From Glycomyces salinus (lineage in GTDB: Bacteria; Actinomycetota; Actinomycetes; Mycobacteriales; Micromonosporaceae), in the NCBI RefSeq assembly GCF_016428645.1, contig NZ_JAELXW010000039.1, forward strand, positions 1 through 64,000: DNA of 64,000 nt, given 5' to 3'. Below are positions 49,618 through 59,437 of this stretch, in pieces. The translations under genes were made by a program, and so were the position numbers. The first letter of the stretch is position 1. Every line of letters starts with the position of its first letter. Under the pieces are notes generated by a model. It saw only the letters and a list, made by a program, of their open reading frames with translations. It was not told the origin of the DNA and made no database searches.

Positions 49618-50799
49618 TTAGATGTAGCTCCGCACCGGGAACAGGGCGCCTTCCGGCGGAGTCAGCTCCCGAATCACGGGTTCGTCCCCGGAGCTGTCGA
49701 CCAGGGTCCATACGTCGTCGCCGGGGTCGAAGGCGATATGCCACTGCGAACCCGGATCGGTGTAGTTGAACTCGCGATCGTACACCGAATCCCACAGACC
49801 GGAGTCGTCTGGGAGCCCGATCATTTCGTCCACCGACCAGTATCGCGAGATTGCCTCGTCGACGAAGTCGGCCGAGGCGGCGTCGCCTCCGGCCGCTTCC
49901 GTCAAGAGGGTGTCGATCTCGGGGTCGCCGATCTGGCCGCACTGCTCCGAGCCGGCCTCTGAAGTGCCCGGCTCGAGATCGGAGACGCACACGTAGCCGT
50001 CTTGGGAGTAGTCGGCCAGGACGGCGGCCTGGTATCCGGCCGAGGCGATCGACTCGAGGCCCAGGTTGCCCTGCTCGTTGAAGTAGTACGGGCCGCCCGA
50101 GGCCCCCCCGCTGGTGCTGATCAGGTCGGCGGACAGAACCACCAGGCTGTCGTTCCAGTCCAGCAGGTTGAGGGAGTAGTCGAGGGCGAGCGTGCTCGGC
50201 CCTTCCGGTTCTTCGGGTATCCCCCCCGGATAGATGTCGTAGAGCCAGCGGTCGGGCTCGTAGGCGTCGTCGGTGTAGGAGACCGCGAACGCCTCGGCGT
50301 CGCTGCGGACCTCGGCGGTCGCGAACTCCGAGGTCGAGGAGAGTCCGTACTCGATCGACGACCCGCCGTCGAGGGAGACCACCTGCACCGTCTCGGGCGA
50401 GCTCGCCACGTAGGTCTCCGCCAGCCGGTCCACGGCCGTCGGCTCGTCCGAGACGGAGAGCGGGATGAACTCGTCGTCGGTGTTGATCACGCCGTATTCG
50501 CCCTGCCGTTCGGCGACGAACTCGACGTCGAACTCCTGCTGGGCCTCCTCGGCGGTGACGTCGGAGGCGACCGGCGGCCCGTCCGGGTCGACCAGAGCGG
50601 TCAGCGGCGCCCAGGCGACCGCTCCGGCGGCGAAGACGACCGCCGCCACGCCGCCGGCGCCCGCCGCGACGCGGCGGCGTCTGCGGATGCGACGGGCGCC
50701 CCCGATCGCCGCGTCGGCCAGGCCGTCGACGGGCGGGGTCGCGTCCTGCACTCGCGCGGCGAATTCGCTGCGCAAGAAGTGTTCGAGATCGTCGCTCAC
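49618..50799 (-). CDS. membrane protein co-encoded with SigE-family sigma, possible anti-sigma factor
   Basis: A 393-residue protein: a short cytoplasmic N-terminus (SDDLEHFLRSEFAARVQDAT), a basic stretch and one transmembrane helix (VAAGAGGVAAVVFAAGAVAW), then an acidic extracytoplasmic domain of about 330 residues that I do not recognise. The GTG overlaps the sigma stop in GTGA. Position and topology suggest it regulates the sigma factor, but no zinc-binding HXXXCXXC motif is present. Confidence 0.78.
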   Translation of the reverse strand: MSDDLEHFLRSEFAARVQDATPPVDGLADAAIGGARRIRRRRRVAAGAGGVAAVVFAAGAVAWAPLTALVDPDGPPVASDVTAEEAQQEFDVEFVAERQGEYGVINTDDEFIPLSVSDEPTAVDRLAETYVASSPETVQVVSLDGGSSIEYGLSSTSEFATAEVRSDAEAFAVSYTDDAYEPDRWLYDIYPGGIPEEPEGPSTLALDYSLNLLDWNDSLVVLSADLISTSGGASGGPYYFNEQGNLGLESIASAGYQAAVLADYSQDGYVCVSDLEPGTSEAGSEQCGQIGDPEIDTLLTEAAGGDAASADFVDEAISRYWSVDEMIGLPDDSGLWDSVYDREFNYTDPGSQWHIAFDPGDDVWTLVDSSGDEPVIRELTPPEGALFPVRSYI

Positions 50800-51341
50800 G
50801 CAGCCTCCTCCCCGCCGACGCCCAGGCCGAGGGCGGCGGAGGGGCTGCCGAGCCGCTTGCGCAGCCCTGCCAGGGCGCGCGAGGCCTGGCTCTTGACGGT
50901 GCCGATCGAGATGCCGAGGACCTCGGCGATCTGGGCGTCGGTGCGGTGCTCGTAGAAGCGCAGCACCAACACCGCGCGCTGCCGTTTGGGAAGGCTCGAG
51001 ACGTGCCGCCACATCGCGTCGCGGACGGCGGTGCGCTCGGCGAAGTCGCGGGAGTGGTCGGGGCGGTCGTCGACGAGGTCGGCGGGGCGCTCGCGGTTGG
51101 AGCGCTTGCGCCACCAGGAGGCGTTGGTGTTGTAGAGCACCCGGCGGGCATAGGCGTCCACCGAATCGGTGGTCCTGATCCTGCCCCAGGCCAGGTACGT
51201 CTTAGTCAACGTGGTCTGCACCAAGTCCTCCGCTGTCGCCCAGTTCCCCGTGAGGAGGTACGCCGCGCGGTGCAGCGACGCCGAACGCGCCGCTACGAAT
51301 TCGCGGAACTCCTCGTCCCGAGACGATTTGGCTTCGCTCAA
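50796..51341 (-). CDS. SigE-family ECF sigma factor
   Basis: A 181-residue ECF sigma of the actinobacterial SigE family (LHRAAYLLTGNWATAEDLVQ, TTLTKTYLAWGRIR; region 4 DAQIAEVLGISIGTVKSQAS, RALAGLRKRL). I start at the TTG of LSEAKSSRDEEFREF because AGGAG lies 5 nt upstream and family members begin there; a frame 38 codons longer exists. It is co-transcribed with the membrane protein that follows. Confidence 0.9.
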   Translation of the reverse strand: MSEAKSSRDEEFREFVAARSASLHRAAYLLTGNWATAEDLVQTTLTKTYLAWGRIRTTDSVDAYARRVLYNTNASWWRKRSNRERPADLVDDRPDHSRDFAERTAVRDAMWRHVSSLPKRQRAVLVLRFYEHRTDAQIAEVLGISIGTVKSQASRALAGLRKRLGSPSAALGLGVGGEEAA

Positions 51342-51500
51342 CGCGTCTCCTTGGGGGGTCCGAACAACAGACGACTCACCCCCGGTAGATGGTTGCTCCG
51401 CGCAGCTCAGAATTCTGCCAAGACGGGGACCTATGGGCAACCGAGGGTATCTCAAACGGGAGTATACCTAGTAGGTGCGACCCTATGAGAACCCCTCTGA

Positions 51501-52307
51501 TCAGGCGTCGGCCCCGGCGTCCTTCTTCTCGGGCGCCTCCAGGAGCTCTTCCTCTTCGTCGTCCTCGCGCTCGTCGACGGCCTCGGGCTCGTACATCTCC
51601 TCGCACATCTGGAGGTAGAGCTCGTTGGGGTTCGGCAGGTGCGGGACGTTCCGCAGGGCCTGGTCCTGACCGGCCGACTCGATGATGAACTCGCCGTAGT
51701 TGAGCATCCGGCCCATCGGGGTCTGCGCGTACTTCATGTCGGTGACGCGGCCCAGCGGCATCATCGCGACCGATCTGGTGATGACGCCCTGGATCAGCAT
51801 GATCCGCTTGTTGGTGAGGATGAACCGGTCCATGTACCAGTCGAGGATCTTCCAGCCGACGAAGCCCAGGATCGCCAGCCAGGCGACGATCGTGATCATC
51901 AGGCCGGTATCGCGCGAGTCGGACTCCCATTTCATGAGCAGTCCGGAGGCGAAGCCCATGATGAAGGTGGCGAGGGTGCCGATGATGTACCAGGGCATCA
52001 GGTGGATCCAGTGGCGGCGCCACTCCCCGCGGTACTTCTCGGTCGGGAACAGGTAGCGGGCCGAGATCGGCGAGGGCACGTCGGGGACGGCCAGCGGGCG
52101 CGATCCGGAGAGGAAGCCTCCGGCGGCGCTGTCGTCGAAGCGCACGCCGTCGATGTCGGACGCGGCAGTGGCCGGCGCTCCGGCCGGGATCTCGCTCGTG
52201 GGGGTGTCGGCACCGGGGGCGGGGCTGTCGGAGGGAGCGCGGGGTGCGGGCGGTTCCAGCGGCTCGGTGTCCTTGCGTTCCGAGCCGCCTGCACCGGTAT
52301 CGGTCAT
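51501..52307 (-). CDS. PH domain-containing membrane protein
   Basis: A 268-residue protein: a disordered Pro/Ala-rich N-terminus, two membrane helices (WYIIGTLATFIMGFASGLLM, LMITIVAWLAILGFVGWKIL), then a bacterial PH domain (ILTNKRIMLIQGVITRSVAM, MPLGRVTDMKYAQTPMGRML, NYGEFIIESAGQDQ) and an acidic C-terminal tail. The function is unknown. It follows a 52-residue membrane peptide gene by 13 nt. Confidence 0.85.
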   Translation of the reverse strand: MTDTGAGGSERKDTEPLEPPAPRAPSDSPAPGADTPTSEIPAGAPATAASDIDGVRFDDSAAGGFLSGSRPLAVPDVPSPISARYLFPTEKYRGEWRRHWIHLMPWYIIGTLATFIMGFASGLLMKWESDSRDTGLMITIVAWLAILGFVGWKILDWYMDRFILTNKRIMLIQGVITRSVAMMPLGRVTDMKYAQTPMGRMLNYGEFIIESAGQDQALRNVPHLPNPNELYLQMCEEMYEPEAVDEREDDEEEELLEAPEKKDAGADA

Positions 52308-52320
52308 CGCGTGATCGTCC

Positions 52321-52479
52321 TCAGGTCACCAGACCGGTCAGGAATGTGGCGAATCCCTGTCCGACATCCCCGATCGCTCCGGCGATCGAGCTGACGACGC
52401 CGCCGGCCTCGTCCGGCCTATAGGCGATGAAGAACACCAGGAACGCCAGTCCGCCCCAGGTCAGAATCTTCTTGATCAT
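52321..52479 (-). CDS. 52-residue membrane peptide
   Basis: The peptide MIKKILTWGGLAFLVFFIAY continues into a small-residue-rich second hydrophobic stretch. GGGAGGG lies 6 nt before the ATG, strong support for translation. It is upstream of the PH-domain gene and presumably co-transcribed; it could be a small partner of that protein. Confidence 0.7.
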   Translation of the reverse strand: MIKKILTWGGLAFLVFFIAYRPDEAGGVVSSIAGAIGDVGQGFATFLTGLVT

Positions 52480-52752
52480 CCTTACCCTCCCATCAAGGGA
52501 CCTGGCCAAACGTCCGTCCCGCGCAGGCTCGGTTCAGTTTATCGTACGAGTATGTCTCGACTGTTGCCTTTTGATCGGGTGCTCCGGCGTCCTCCGGAGT
52601 CACGTTCAGCGTAACCCGTCAGGCCCGGTTTCGCCCGGCCCCGCCGTCCGTCGACGGAGCGACATATTCGCTTCTTCCAACGGGCAGCCTACCTTAAGTG
52701 ACCTTCCATTGGCTCAATGTAGGCACAAAGCCGCAGGTACCCTAGGGAAGCG

Positions 52753-53409
52753 TCAGGTATCCGACACTGGACGTTCGGGGTTCTGGCCGAACACGTGTTC
52801 CCTGACCCAGGCGTGCATGGCGATCCCGCTGGCCACACCCGCGTTGATCGAGCGGGTCGAGCCGAACTGGGAGATCGAGCAGACCTTGGCGCACACCCGG
52901 CGGACCGGTTCGGACAGCCCCGGGCCCTCCTGGCCGAACACCAGGACCGCGTTGCGCGGCAGCGAGGTCGTCTCGATCGGGACCGAGCCGGGCAGGTTGT
53001 CGACGCCGACGACCGCCAGCGCCTCGGCGGCGGCCCAGGCGGTGAAGTCCTCCACTGTCGAATGGTGCTCGATGTGCTGGTAGCGGTCGGTGACCATGGC
53101 CCCGCGGCGGTTCCAGCGGCGCTTGCCGATGATGTGGACGGCGCTGGCGGCGAAGGCGTTGGCGTTGCGGACCACGGTGCCGATGTTGAAGTCGTGCTGC
53201 CAGTTCTCGATGGCGACGTGGAAACCGTGGCGCCGCCGGTCCAGATCGGCGACGATCGCCTCCCGCCTCCAGTAGCGGTAGGGGTCGACGACGTTGCGCC
53301 GATCGCCGTGGGAGAGCAGTTCCGGGTCGTAGCGGGGGTCCTCGGGCCAAGGTCCGTCCCAGGGGCCGACGCCGATCTCGGCGGTGTCTCGATCAGTCAC
53401 GCCGACCAT
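52753..53409 (-). CDS. TrmH/SpoU family RNA 2'-O-methyltransferase
   Basis: A 218-residue SPOUT methyltransferase. The three family motifs are present: NIGTVVRNANAF with the catalytic Arg, LVFGQEGPGL, and ISQFGSTRSINAGVASGIAM, which together form the SAM-binding knot. The target (tRNA or rRNA) is not deducible. The start may be the ATG used here or a GTG three codons later. Confidence 0.9.
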   Translation of the reverse strand: MVGVTDRDTAEIGVGPWDGPWPEDPRYDPELLSHGDRRNVVDPYRYWRREAIVADLDRRRHGFHVAIENWQHDFNIGTVVRNANAFAASAVHIIGKRRWNRRGAMVTDRYQHIEHHSTVEDFTAWAAAEALAVVGVDNLPGSVPIETTSLPRNAVLVFGQEGPGLSEPVRRVCAKVCSISQFGSTRSINAGVASGIAMHAWVREHVFGQNPERPVSDT

Positions 53410-53662
53410 TCCAGCACGCCCCGCCCGCTCCCGGTTCCGGAGCCGCGGAGGGCTGCTTTCGCGCCGCCCCGGCGGCTACGGGGGAAACCGACCGGGGCGA
53501 CACGAAACATACTAACTTCCTCCCGCCTGCGACCAGGCACACACCTAATTGAATCCCCTTGCACCGTAAGCAAACTCGGCCATTCCAGACTCCTGTTCCC
53601 ACCAACTGGCGCATCGTTCACTCCCTCACCAGGGCTCCCGGCCGTCGTCGCCCCGGATTCGC

Positions 53663-55828
53663 TCAGGCCCGCGAGGCGAAGGACCGCAGGCGCTGGGAGT
53701 TGAGGACCACCGAGACGCTCGAGAAGGCCATCGCGAGCCCGGCGATCATCGGGTTGAGCAGGCCGAAGGCCGCCAGCGGGATCGCGGCGGCGTTGTAGCC
53801 GAAGGCCCACGCCAGGTTCTGGCGGATGGTGCGCAGAGTCCGGCGCGCGAGGCGGATCGCGTCGACCGCGACCAGCAGGTCCCCGCGGACCAGGGTCATG
53901 TCGCTGGCCGCGATGGCCGCGTCCGTGCCGGTGCCCATGGCTATGCCCAGGTCGGCCGCGGCCAGGGCGGCCGCGTCGTTGACCCCGTCGCCGACCATCG
54001 CCACGACCCTGCCCTCGGCCTGGAGGCGGCGGACGTGGTCGAGTTTCTCCTCGGGCATGACCTCGGCGATGACCCGGTCGATGCCGACCTCGGCGGCGAC
54101 GGCCCCGGCCACCGCCTTCGAGTCGCCGGTCAGCAGGACCGGGGTCAGGCCCAGCTCGCGCAGGCCCGCCACGGCGCGGGCGCTCGTGGGCCCCACCGTG
54201 TCGGCGACCGAGACGGTGCCGACCGTCTCGCCGTCGACGACGACCTCCACCACCGTCGCGGGGCTCTCCCCGCCCGACCGCTCGGCGTCCTTCGATCGTC
54301 CGATCTCGACCGTACGGCCCTCGACGCGGCCGGTCACGCCGACGCCGGGCCGGGAGGCGAAGTCCTCGACCGGCGGCAGGCCGCCGAACGCGGCGCGGGC
54401 CGCCTCGGCGATCGCGCGGGCGATCGGGTGCTCGGAGGCGTCCTCGACCGCTCCGGCGTAGCGCAGGGCCTCGTCGCCGGAGTGGTCCACCACGCTCATC
54501 CGGCCGGTGGTGACGGTGCCGGTCTTGTCCAGGACGATGGTGTCGATCCGGCGGGTCGACTCCAGGACCTCGGGCCCGGAGATGAGGATGCCCTCCCCGG
54601 CGGCCCGGGAGGTGCCGATCATCAGGGCCATCGGGGTGGCCAGGCCGAGCGCGCACGGGCAGGCGATGACCAGGACGGCCACGGCCGCGGTGACGGCCGG
54701 GCCGAGCGAGCCGACCAGGGCCCAGACGACGAGGGTCACCAGGGCGATGCCGATCACCACCGGCACGAACACCGAGGAGATGCGGTCGGCCAGGCGCTGG
54801 ACGGCGGCCTTGGAGGACTGGGCGTCCTCGACCATGCGGGCCATCTGCGCCAGCTGCGTGTCCGAGCCGACGCGGGTGGCGCGCACGACCAGGCGCCCGG
54901 AGGCGTTGACCGTCGCGCCGGTGACCGACGAGCCCTCGGCGACCTCGGCGGGCACGGACTCGCCGGTGAGCATCGACTCGTCCACGGCCGAGGCTCCGGC
55001 GGTCACGGTGCCGTCGGTGGCGATCTTCTCGCCGGGCCGGACCACGAACTCGTCGCCGACGGCCAGCTCGGAGACCGGGACGCGCACTTCGCGGCCGTCG
55101 CGCAGGACCGCGACGTCCTTGGCGCCCATCTCCATCAGCGCCCGCAGGGCGGCCCCGGCCCGGCGCTTGGAGCGGTGCTCCAGGTAGCGGCCCAGGAGCA
55201 CGAAGGCGGTGACGCCGGCGGCGGCCTCGAGGTAGATGTTCGAGGCGGCCTCGTCGGCCGAGCCGGTGAAGGAGAAGCCGTGCGTCATGCCGGGCATCCC
55301 GGCGTCGCCGAAGAACAGGGCCCAGACCGACCACAGGAAGGCCGCGAGGGTGCCCATCGAGACCAGAGTGTCCATGTTGGCCGCGCGGTGGCGCAGGTTG
55401 ACGGCGGCGACGCGGTGGAACGGCCAGCCGCCCCACACCACCACGGGCGCGGCCAGGGTCAGCGAGAACCACTGCCAGTAGGTGAACTGGAGGGCCGGGA
55501 TCATCGCCACGGCGATGACCGGCGCGGACAGGACCAGCGAGCCGACCGCGCGCTGGCGCAGGCTCCGCAACTCGGCGTCCTCGGGCTCGGCCCGGTCTGC
55601 GGCCTCGGGCTTCTCGGGCTCGACGGGGCTGGCGCCGTACCCGGTCCGCTCGACCACGGCGACCAGGTCGGCGACCGTGACGCCCTCGGGTGCGGCCACT
55701 CGGGCGCGCTCGGTCGCGAAGTTGACCGTGGCCTCGGCGCCTTCGACCCGATTCAGCTTCTTCTCGATCCGGGCCGCGCACGAGGCGCAGGTCATCCCGG
55801 TGATGTCGAGGTCGATGATGTTGGCCAT
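53663..55828 (-). CDS. copA: copper-translocating P1B-type ATPase
   Basis: A 721-residue membrane pump exporting Cu(I). It has an N-terminal heavy-metal domain with GMTCASC, eight predicted helices, the transport motif [11 protein letters not shown], the phosphorylation site DKTGTVTTG, the HP motif SEHPIARA, and the hinge [10 protein letters not shown]. Upstream is a perfect CsoR-type palindrome, so it is probably derepressed by copper. Neither csoR nor copZ is nearby. Confidence 0.93.
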   Translation of the reverse strand: MANIIDLDITGMTCASCAARIEKKLNRVEGAEATVNFATERARVAAPEGVTVADLVAVVERTGYGASPVEPEKPEAADRAEPEDAELRSLRQRAVGSLVLSAPVIAVAMIPALQFTYWQWFSLTLAAPVVVWGGWPFHRVAAVNLRHRAANMDTLVSMGTLAAFLWSVWALFFGDAGMPGMTHGFSFTGSADEAASNIYLEAAAGVTAFVLLGRYLEHRSKRRAGAALRALMEMGAKDVAVLRDGREVRVPVSELAVGDEFVVRPGEKIATDGTVTAGASAVDESMLTGESVPAEVAEGSSVTGATVNASGRLVVRATRVGSDTQLAQMARMVEDAQSSKAAVQRLADRISSVFVPVVIGIALVTLVVWALVGSLGPAVTAAVAVLVIACPCALGLATPMALMIGTSRAAGEGILISGPEVLESTRRIDTIVLDKTGTVTTGRMSVVDHSGDEALRYAGAVEDASEHPIARAIAEAARAAFGGLPPVEDFASRPGVGVTGRVEGRTVEIGRSKDAERSGGESPATVVEVVVDGETVGTVSVADTVGPTSARAVAGLRELGLTPVLLTGDSKAVAGAVAAEVGIDRVIAEVMPEEKLDHVRRLQAEGRVVAMVGDGVNDAAALAAADLGIAMGTGTDAAIAASDMTLVRGDLLVAVDAIRLARRTLRTIRQNLAWAFGYNAAAIPLAAFGLLNPMIAGLAMAFSSVSVVLNSQRLRSFASRA

Positions 55829-55839
55829 GCCGCCGAGAT

Positions 55840-55854
55840 TACCCCCTGGGGGTA
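55840..55854 (-). promoter_or_regulatory. CsoR-like operator of copA
   Basis: TACCCCC-T-GGGGGTA is a perfect 15-bp palindrome 11 nt before the copA ATG. It matches the G/C-tract pseudo-palindrome bound by CsoR copper repressors in actinobacteria. Confidence 0.7.
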
Positions 55855-55884
55855 TCTAATGCAAACATTCGACCGTGAGTTCAA

Positions 55885-56015
55885 GTGACCCCGGCTGCGG
55901 GGAAGCGGCGGAGCCGCTTGGCACGCCAACGGCGCGCGAGGATCCAGCACCACCTCCCCCTCGACGTCCGTAGGCGTGCAGGCGGCGGAGCCGCCTTCCC
56001 GCAGCCGGGGGTCAC
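55885..56015. repeat. long imperfect inverted repeat after acetoacetyl-CoA synthetase gene
   Basis: Two arms of about 45 nt, beginning GTGACCCCGGCTGCGGGGAA and its near-complement, differ by a few bulges and enclose about 40 nt. Each arm has its own small hairpin (AAGCGGC-GGA-GCCGCTT and AGGCGGC-GGA-GCCGCCT). It lies just after the stop of the synthetase gene and before the copA promoter, so it probably ends that transcript. Confidence 0.75.
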
Positions 56016-56019
56016 CTGG

Positions 56020-57939
56020 TCAGAGGAAGGCGCGCAGCGCCTCGGGATTGGCCAGGGCGTCGGTCGAGATCGCCTCCTCGGGCTTGGCGCCCTTGAGGAT
56101 CTTCTTGACCGGGATCTCCACCTTCTTGCCGCTCAAGGTCCGCGGCACGGACGCGATCGAGCGGATCTCATCGGGCACGTGGCGCGGCGAGAGCTGCTCG
56201 CGCAGCGCGCGCACGATCCGCTGCCGCAGGTTCTCGTCCAGCTCCGCGCCCTCCTCGAGCGCGACGTAGAGCAGCAGGCGGTCCTCGTCGTCGTCATCGA
56301 GGTGCACCACCAGGGAGTCGGCCACGTCCTCGAGGGACTCGACCACCGAGTAGAACTCCGCGGTGCCCATCCGCACCCCGCCCCGGTTCAGCGTCGCGTC
56401 GGACCGGCCCGAGATGACCGCCGAGCCGCGGTCGGTGATGGTGATCCAGTCGCCGTGCCGCCAGATCCCCGGGAAGTCCATGAGATAGGTGTCCCGGTAC
56501 CGCTGGCGCAGCGGGTCGCCCCACAGGCCGACCGGCATCGACGGCATCGGCGAGACGATCACCAGCTCGCCCTCGCGCCCGATCGCGGCGTGGCCCTCGG
56601 GGTCGAAGGACTGCACGTTCGCCCCCAGGCACCGGCAGGAGAGCTCTCCGCGCCAGACCGGCACCGTCGGCGCCCCGCCGAGGAACCCGGTGCACACGTC
56701 CGTCCCGCCCGACAGCGACTGGAGCATGGCGGTCTCGCTGATGTCGGAGTAGACGTAGTCGAATCCGGCCGGCGGCAGCGGGGCCCCGGTCGAGCCGACC
56801 CCGCGCAGCCGCGACAGGTCCGCCTCCCGGGAGGGCTTGACGCCCCGGTTGCTGCAGGCCATGAGGAACGGCGCCGAGGTCCCGAAGAACGTCGTCCCCG
56901 ACTCCTCGGCCAGCCGCCACAGCCCCACCGGGTCCGGCGCGCCGTCGAACAGGACGATCCCGGCGCCCACGATCGGCGCCGACACCAGGTAGTTCCACAT
57001 CATCCAGCCGGTGGTGGAGTACCAGAAGAACCGGTCCCCCGGGCCCAGGTCGTGGTGCAGGGAGTGCATCTTGGCGTGCTCGACGGCCATGCCGCCGTGA
57101 CCGTGGACGATCGCCTTCGGCAGCCCGGTCGTGCCCGAGGAGTACAGGACGTACAGCGGGTGGTCGAAGGTCAGCGGCTCGAACTCGATGCCGTCGTCGT
57201 AGGCGCAGAACCGTTCCCAGCACTCCCCCTCCGGCTCGGACTCCCCCAGGTACCGCAGCGTGACGACCTTGTCGACCGTCGGCAGGCCCGCGGCCACCCG
57301 GCGGATCTCGGCGGTGCGGTCGATCGCCTTGGTCCCGTACTTGTAGCCGTCGACCGCGACCAGGATCTTCGGTTCGATCTGGGAGAACCGGTCGAGCACG
57401 GCCCGCGAGCCGAACTCGGGCGCGCACGAGGAGAACACCGCCCCGAGGCTGGCCGAGGCCAGCATCAGCGCCAGGGTCTCGGGGATGTTCGGCATCCACG
57501 CCGCCACCCGGTCGCCGCGGCCGACTCCGTGCGACACCAGTCCGGCCCTGGCCCGGGCCACCGCCTCGCGCAGGTCTTCCAGGGTCCACTCCACCGGGGC
57601 CCGGGCGTCGGAGTAGCCCCGCACCAGGACCTCGTCGTCGGCGACGCCGGGCGCGGTGAGCACGGCGCGCGCGTAGTTGAACGCCTCGTCGGGGAACCAG
57701 ACGGTCTCGGGCATGGTCTCGTCGGCCAGCACCCGGTGCTCCGGCACTGCCTTGCCGAGTCCGAAGTACTCCCATACCGCGCCCCAGAACGGCCGCAGGC
57801 GGTCGACCGAGTACTGCCACAGCGCCGGGTACGAGGTGAGGTCGCGCTCCTCTCGGCGCGACAGCCATTGGCCGAATCGCCCGATGTTCGTCGTCTCCAC
57901 CGCATCCGGACGCGGCAGCCACAGCACCTCGTTGGTCAC
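56020..57939 (-). CDS. acetoacetyl-CoA synthetase
   Basis: Activates acetoacetate to acetoacetyl-CoA with ATP. The 639-residue ANL-superfamily enzyme has the P-loop YSSGTTGLPK, the AacS-type N-terminal cap (FGQWLSRREERDLTSYPALW), GWMMWNYLVSAP, and the catalytic-lysine region LSGKKVEIPVKKIL near the C-terminus. It would let the cell use ketone bodies or PHB-derived acetoacetate. The start MTNEVLWLPRPD fits the family. Confidence 0.92.
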   Translation of the reverse strand: MTNEVLWLPRPDAVETTNIGRFGQWLSRREERDLTSYPALWQYSVDRLRPFWGAVWEYFGLGKAVPEHRVLADETMPETVWFPDEAFNYARAVLTAPGVADDEVLVRGYSDARAPVEWTLEDLREAVARARAGLVSHGVGRGDRVAAWMPNIPETLALMLASASLGAVFSSCAPEFGSRAVLDRFSQIEPKILVAVDGYKYGTKAIDRTAEIRRVAAGLPTVDKVVTLRYLGESEPEGECWERFCAYDDGIEFEPLTFDHPLYVLYSSGTTGLPKAIVHGHGGMAVEHAKMHSLHHDLGPGDRFFWYSTTGWMMWNYLVSAPIVGAGIVLFDGAPDPVGLWRLAEESGTTFFGTSAPFLMACSNRGVKPSREADLSRLRGVGSTGAPLPPAGFDYVYSDISETAMLQSLSGGTDVCTGFLGGAPTVPVWRGELSCRCLGANVQSFDPEGHAAIGREGELVIVSPMPSMPVGLWGDPLRQRYRDTYLMDFPGIWRHGDWITITDRGSAVISGRSDATLNRGGVRMGTAEFYSVVESLEDVADSLVVHLDDDDEDRLLLYVALEEGAELDENLRQRIVRALREQLSPRHVPDEIRSIASVPRTLSGKKVEIPVKKILKGAKPEEAISTDALANPEALRAFL

Positions 57940-58008
57940 GATCGCCTCCCAACCTCCACACCCTTGTGGCCCACAACACTATCGTGGCACGGCTTGGCGC
58001 CGAGTGGG

Positions 58009-59235
58009 CTACCGGGGTGCGCTATGAGGCAATTGGTCCTCTATATACCGATCGCCGATGACGTAGGCGCCGGCCGCGATCAGCATCGCCGTCAGCAGCG
58101 CCAGGAACAGGAACGGCAGGCCCCAGGAGCCGGTCAGGCCGTGGAACCAGCCGACCGCCACCGGCCCGGAGCCGGCGATGAGGTAGCCGCCGGACTGCGC
58201 GAACGAGGACAGCGCGCTGGTCCCGCCCGAGGTGCGGGCCCGCAGCCCGAACAGGGTGAGCACCAACGGGAACACCGAGGTGCCGAAGCCGAACAGGATC
58301 ATCCACAACCACGCGAGGCCGCCGCCGACGTCGAGCCACATGCCGAGGATCGCCGGAGGGTAGGTGGCCACCAGGATCCAGAACACAGGGCGCGGACCCC
58401 ACCGGACGGTGAGCATCGGGACGGCCATGGCCAGCGGGATCTGGACCATCGTCAGCAGCCCGAGCATCGCCCCGGCCGCGGCCGTGCTCATGCCGCCGTC
58501 GCCCAGGATCGTGGTCGTCCATCCCATGAGGATGTAGGCGATGGCCGACTGGCCGCCGAAGACCAGCAGCAGCATCCAGGCCAGCCGGGAGCGGTGGACG
58601 CCTCGCAGGTGCGCGACCCCGTTCGCTCCGGCGGCGGCCGGCTCGGGCCGCCACAGGATCCACGGCACGATTCCCAGCAGCGCCGGGACCGACCACGCGG
58701 CCAGCGCGAGCCGCCAGTCCCCGGTCAGGTGCTCCAGCGGCGCGGTCGCGGCCGCGGCGACGGCGGTGCCGATCGCCAGAGTCGAGGAGTAGGCGGTGGT
58801 CATCGGGCCGATGCGGTGGGGGAAATAGCGCTTGATGATGACCGGGACGGCGACGTTGCCGATCGCCCCGCCCGACAGGGCCAGCAGGCTGAACAGCAGG
58901 AACAGGGCCGTGTGGCCGGAGTAGGCGCGGGCGATCAGGCCGAGGCTCATGGCCGCGAGCGCGCCGCCGATGACCGCGCGGGGCCCGAAGCGGCGGACCA
59001 GGCGCGGCGAGAAGACGCCGAGGCCGGCGAAGGCGAGCACCGGGAGGGTGGTCAGGAGTCCGGCGACGGTCTCGGACATGCCGAGCCCGGCCTGGACCCG
59101 CGGCAGCAGGGAGCCGACGCTGGTGACGGCGGTCCGGAAGTTGAACGCTGCCAGAACGACGCCGACGGCGAGCATCCAGGCGCCGAACAGGGCCGGCCGC
59201 ACGGCCCTCTCGCGCACCAGGCCGACGGTGGTCAT
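58009..59235 (-). CDS. CynX/NimT-type MFS transporter
   Basis: A 408-residue, 12-helix major facilitator protein of the CynX/NimT type (FNFRTAVTSVGSLLPRVQAG, TTLPVLAFAGLGVFSPRLVR, then IIKRYFPHRIGPMTTAYSST). Members move cyanate, nitroimidazoles or unknown small anions. It is divergent from a FadR-family regulator, which is its likely repressor through palindromes in the shared promoter region. Confidence 0.88.
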   Translation of the reverse strand: MTTVGLVRERAVRPALFGAWMLAVGVVLAAFNFRTAVTSVGSLLPRVQAGLGMSETVAGLLTTLPVLAFAGLGVFSPRLVRRFGPRAVIGGALAAMSLGLIARAYSGHTALFLLFSLLALSGGAIGNVAVPVIIKRYFPHRIGPMTTAYSSTLAIGTAVAAAATAPLEHLTGDWRLALAAWSVPALLGIVPWILWRPEPAAAGANGVAHLRGVHRSRLAWMLLLVFGGQSAIAYILMGWTTTILGDGGMSTAAAGAMLGLLTMVQIPLAMAVPMLTVRWGPRPVFWILVATYPPAILGMWLDVGGGLAWLWMILFGFGTSVFPLVLTLFGLRARTSGGTSALSSFAQSGGYLIAGSGPVAVGWFHGLTGSWGLPFLFLALLTAMLIAAGAYVIGDRYIEDQLPHSAPR

Positions 59236-59328
59236 GCCGGGGGCTCCTTCCGCATGCGGGACGCAAGCGCTGTCTCACCTGTCGGAACCCGGGGCAAGGC
59301 CGCCTCACCAGGCGATATACAGTCAATG

Positions 59329-59407
59329 ATTCATGGGATGAATGAACAGCCTGTCAACGGTACCGCGCGGGCGGTCTGCTTCAATCCGTCTAGTGTTGGG
59401 AAACACT
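59329..59407. promoter_or_regulatory. two palindromes in the MFS/FadR divergent promoter region
   Basis: ATTCAT-GGG-ATGAAT (59329-59343) lies about 10 nt upstream of a TATATC box for the MFS gene. AGTGTT-GGGA-AACACT (59392-59407) overlaps a TAGTGT box for the regulator gene. Both have 6-bp perfect arms. They are reasonable sites for the GntR-family protein encoded next door. Confidence 0.5.
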
Positions 59408-59437
59408 CAAGCCCCTTTGGAGAGGTCGGTTCCGTCA

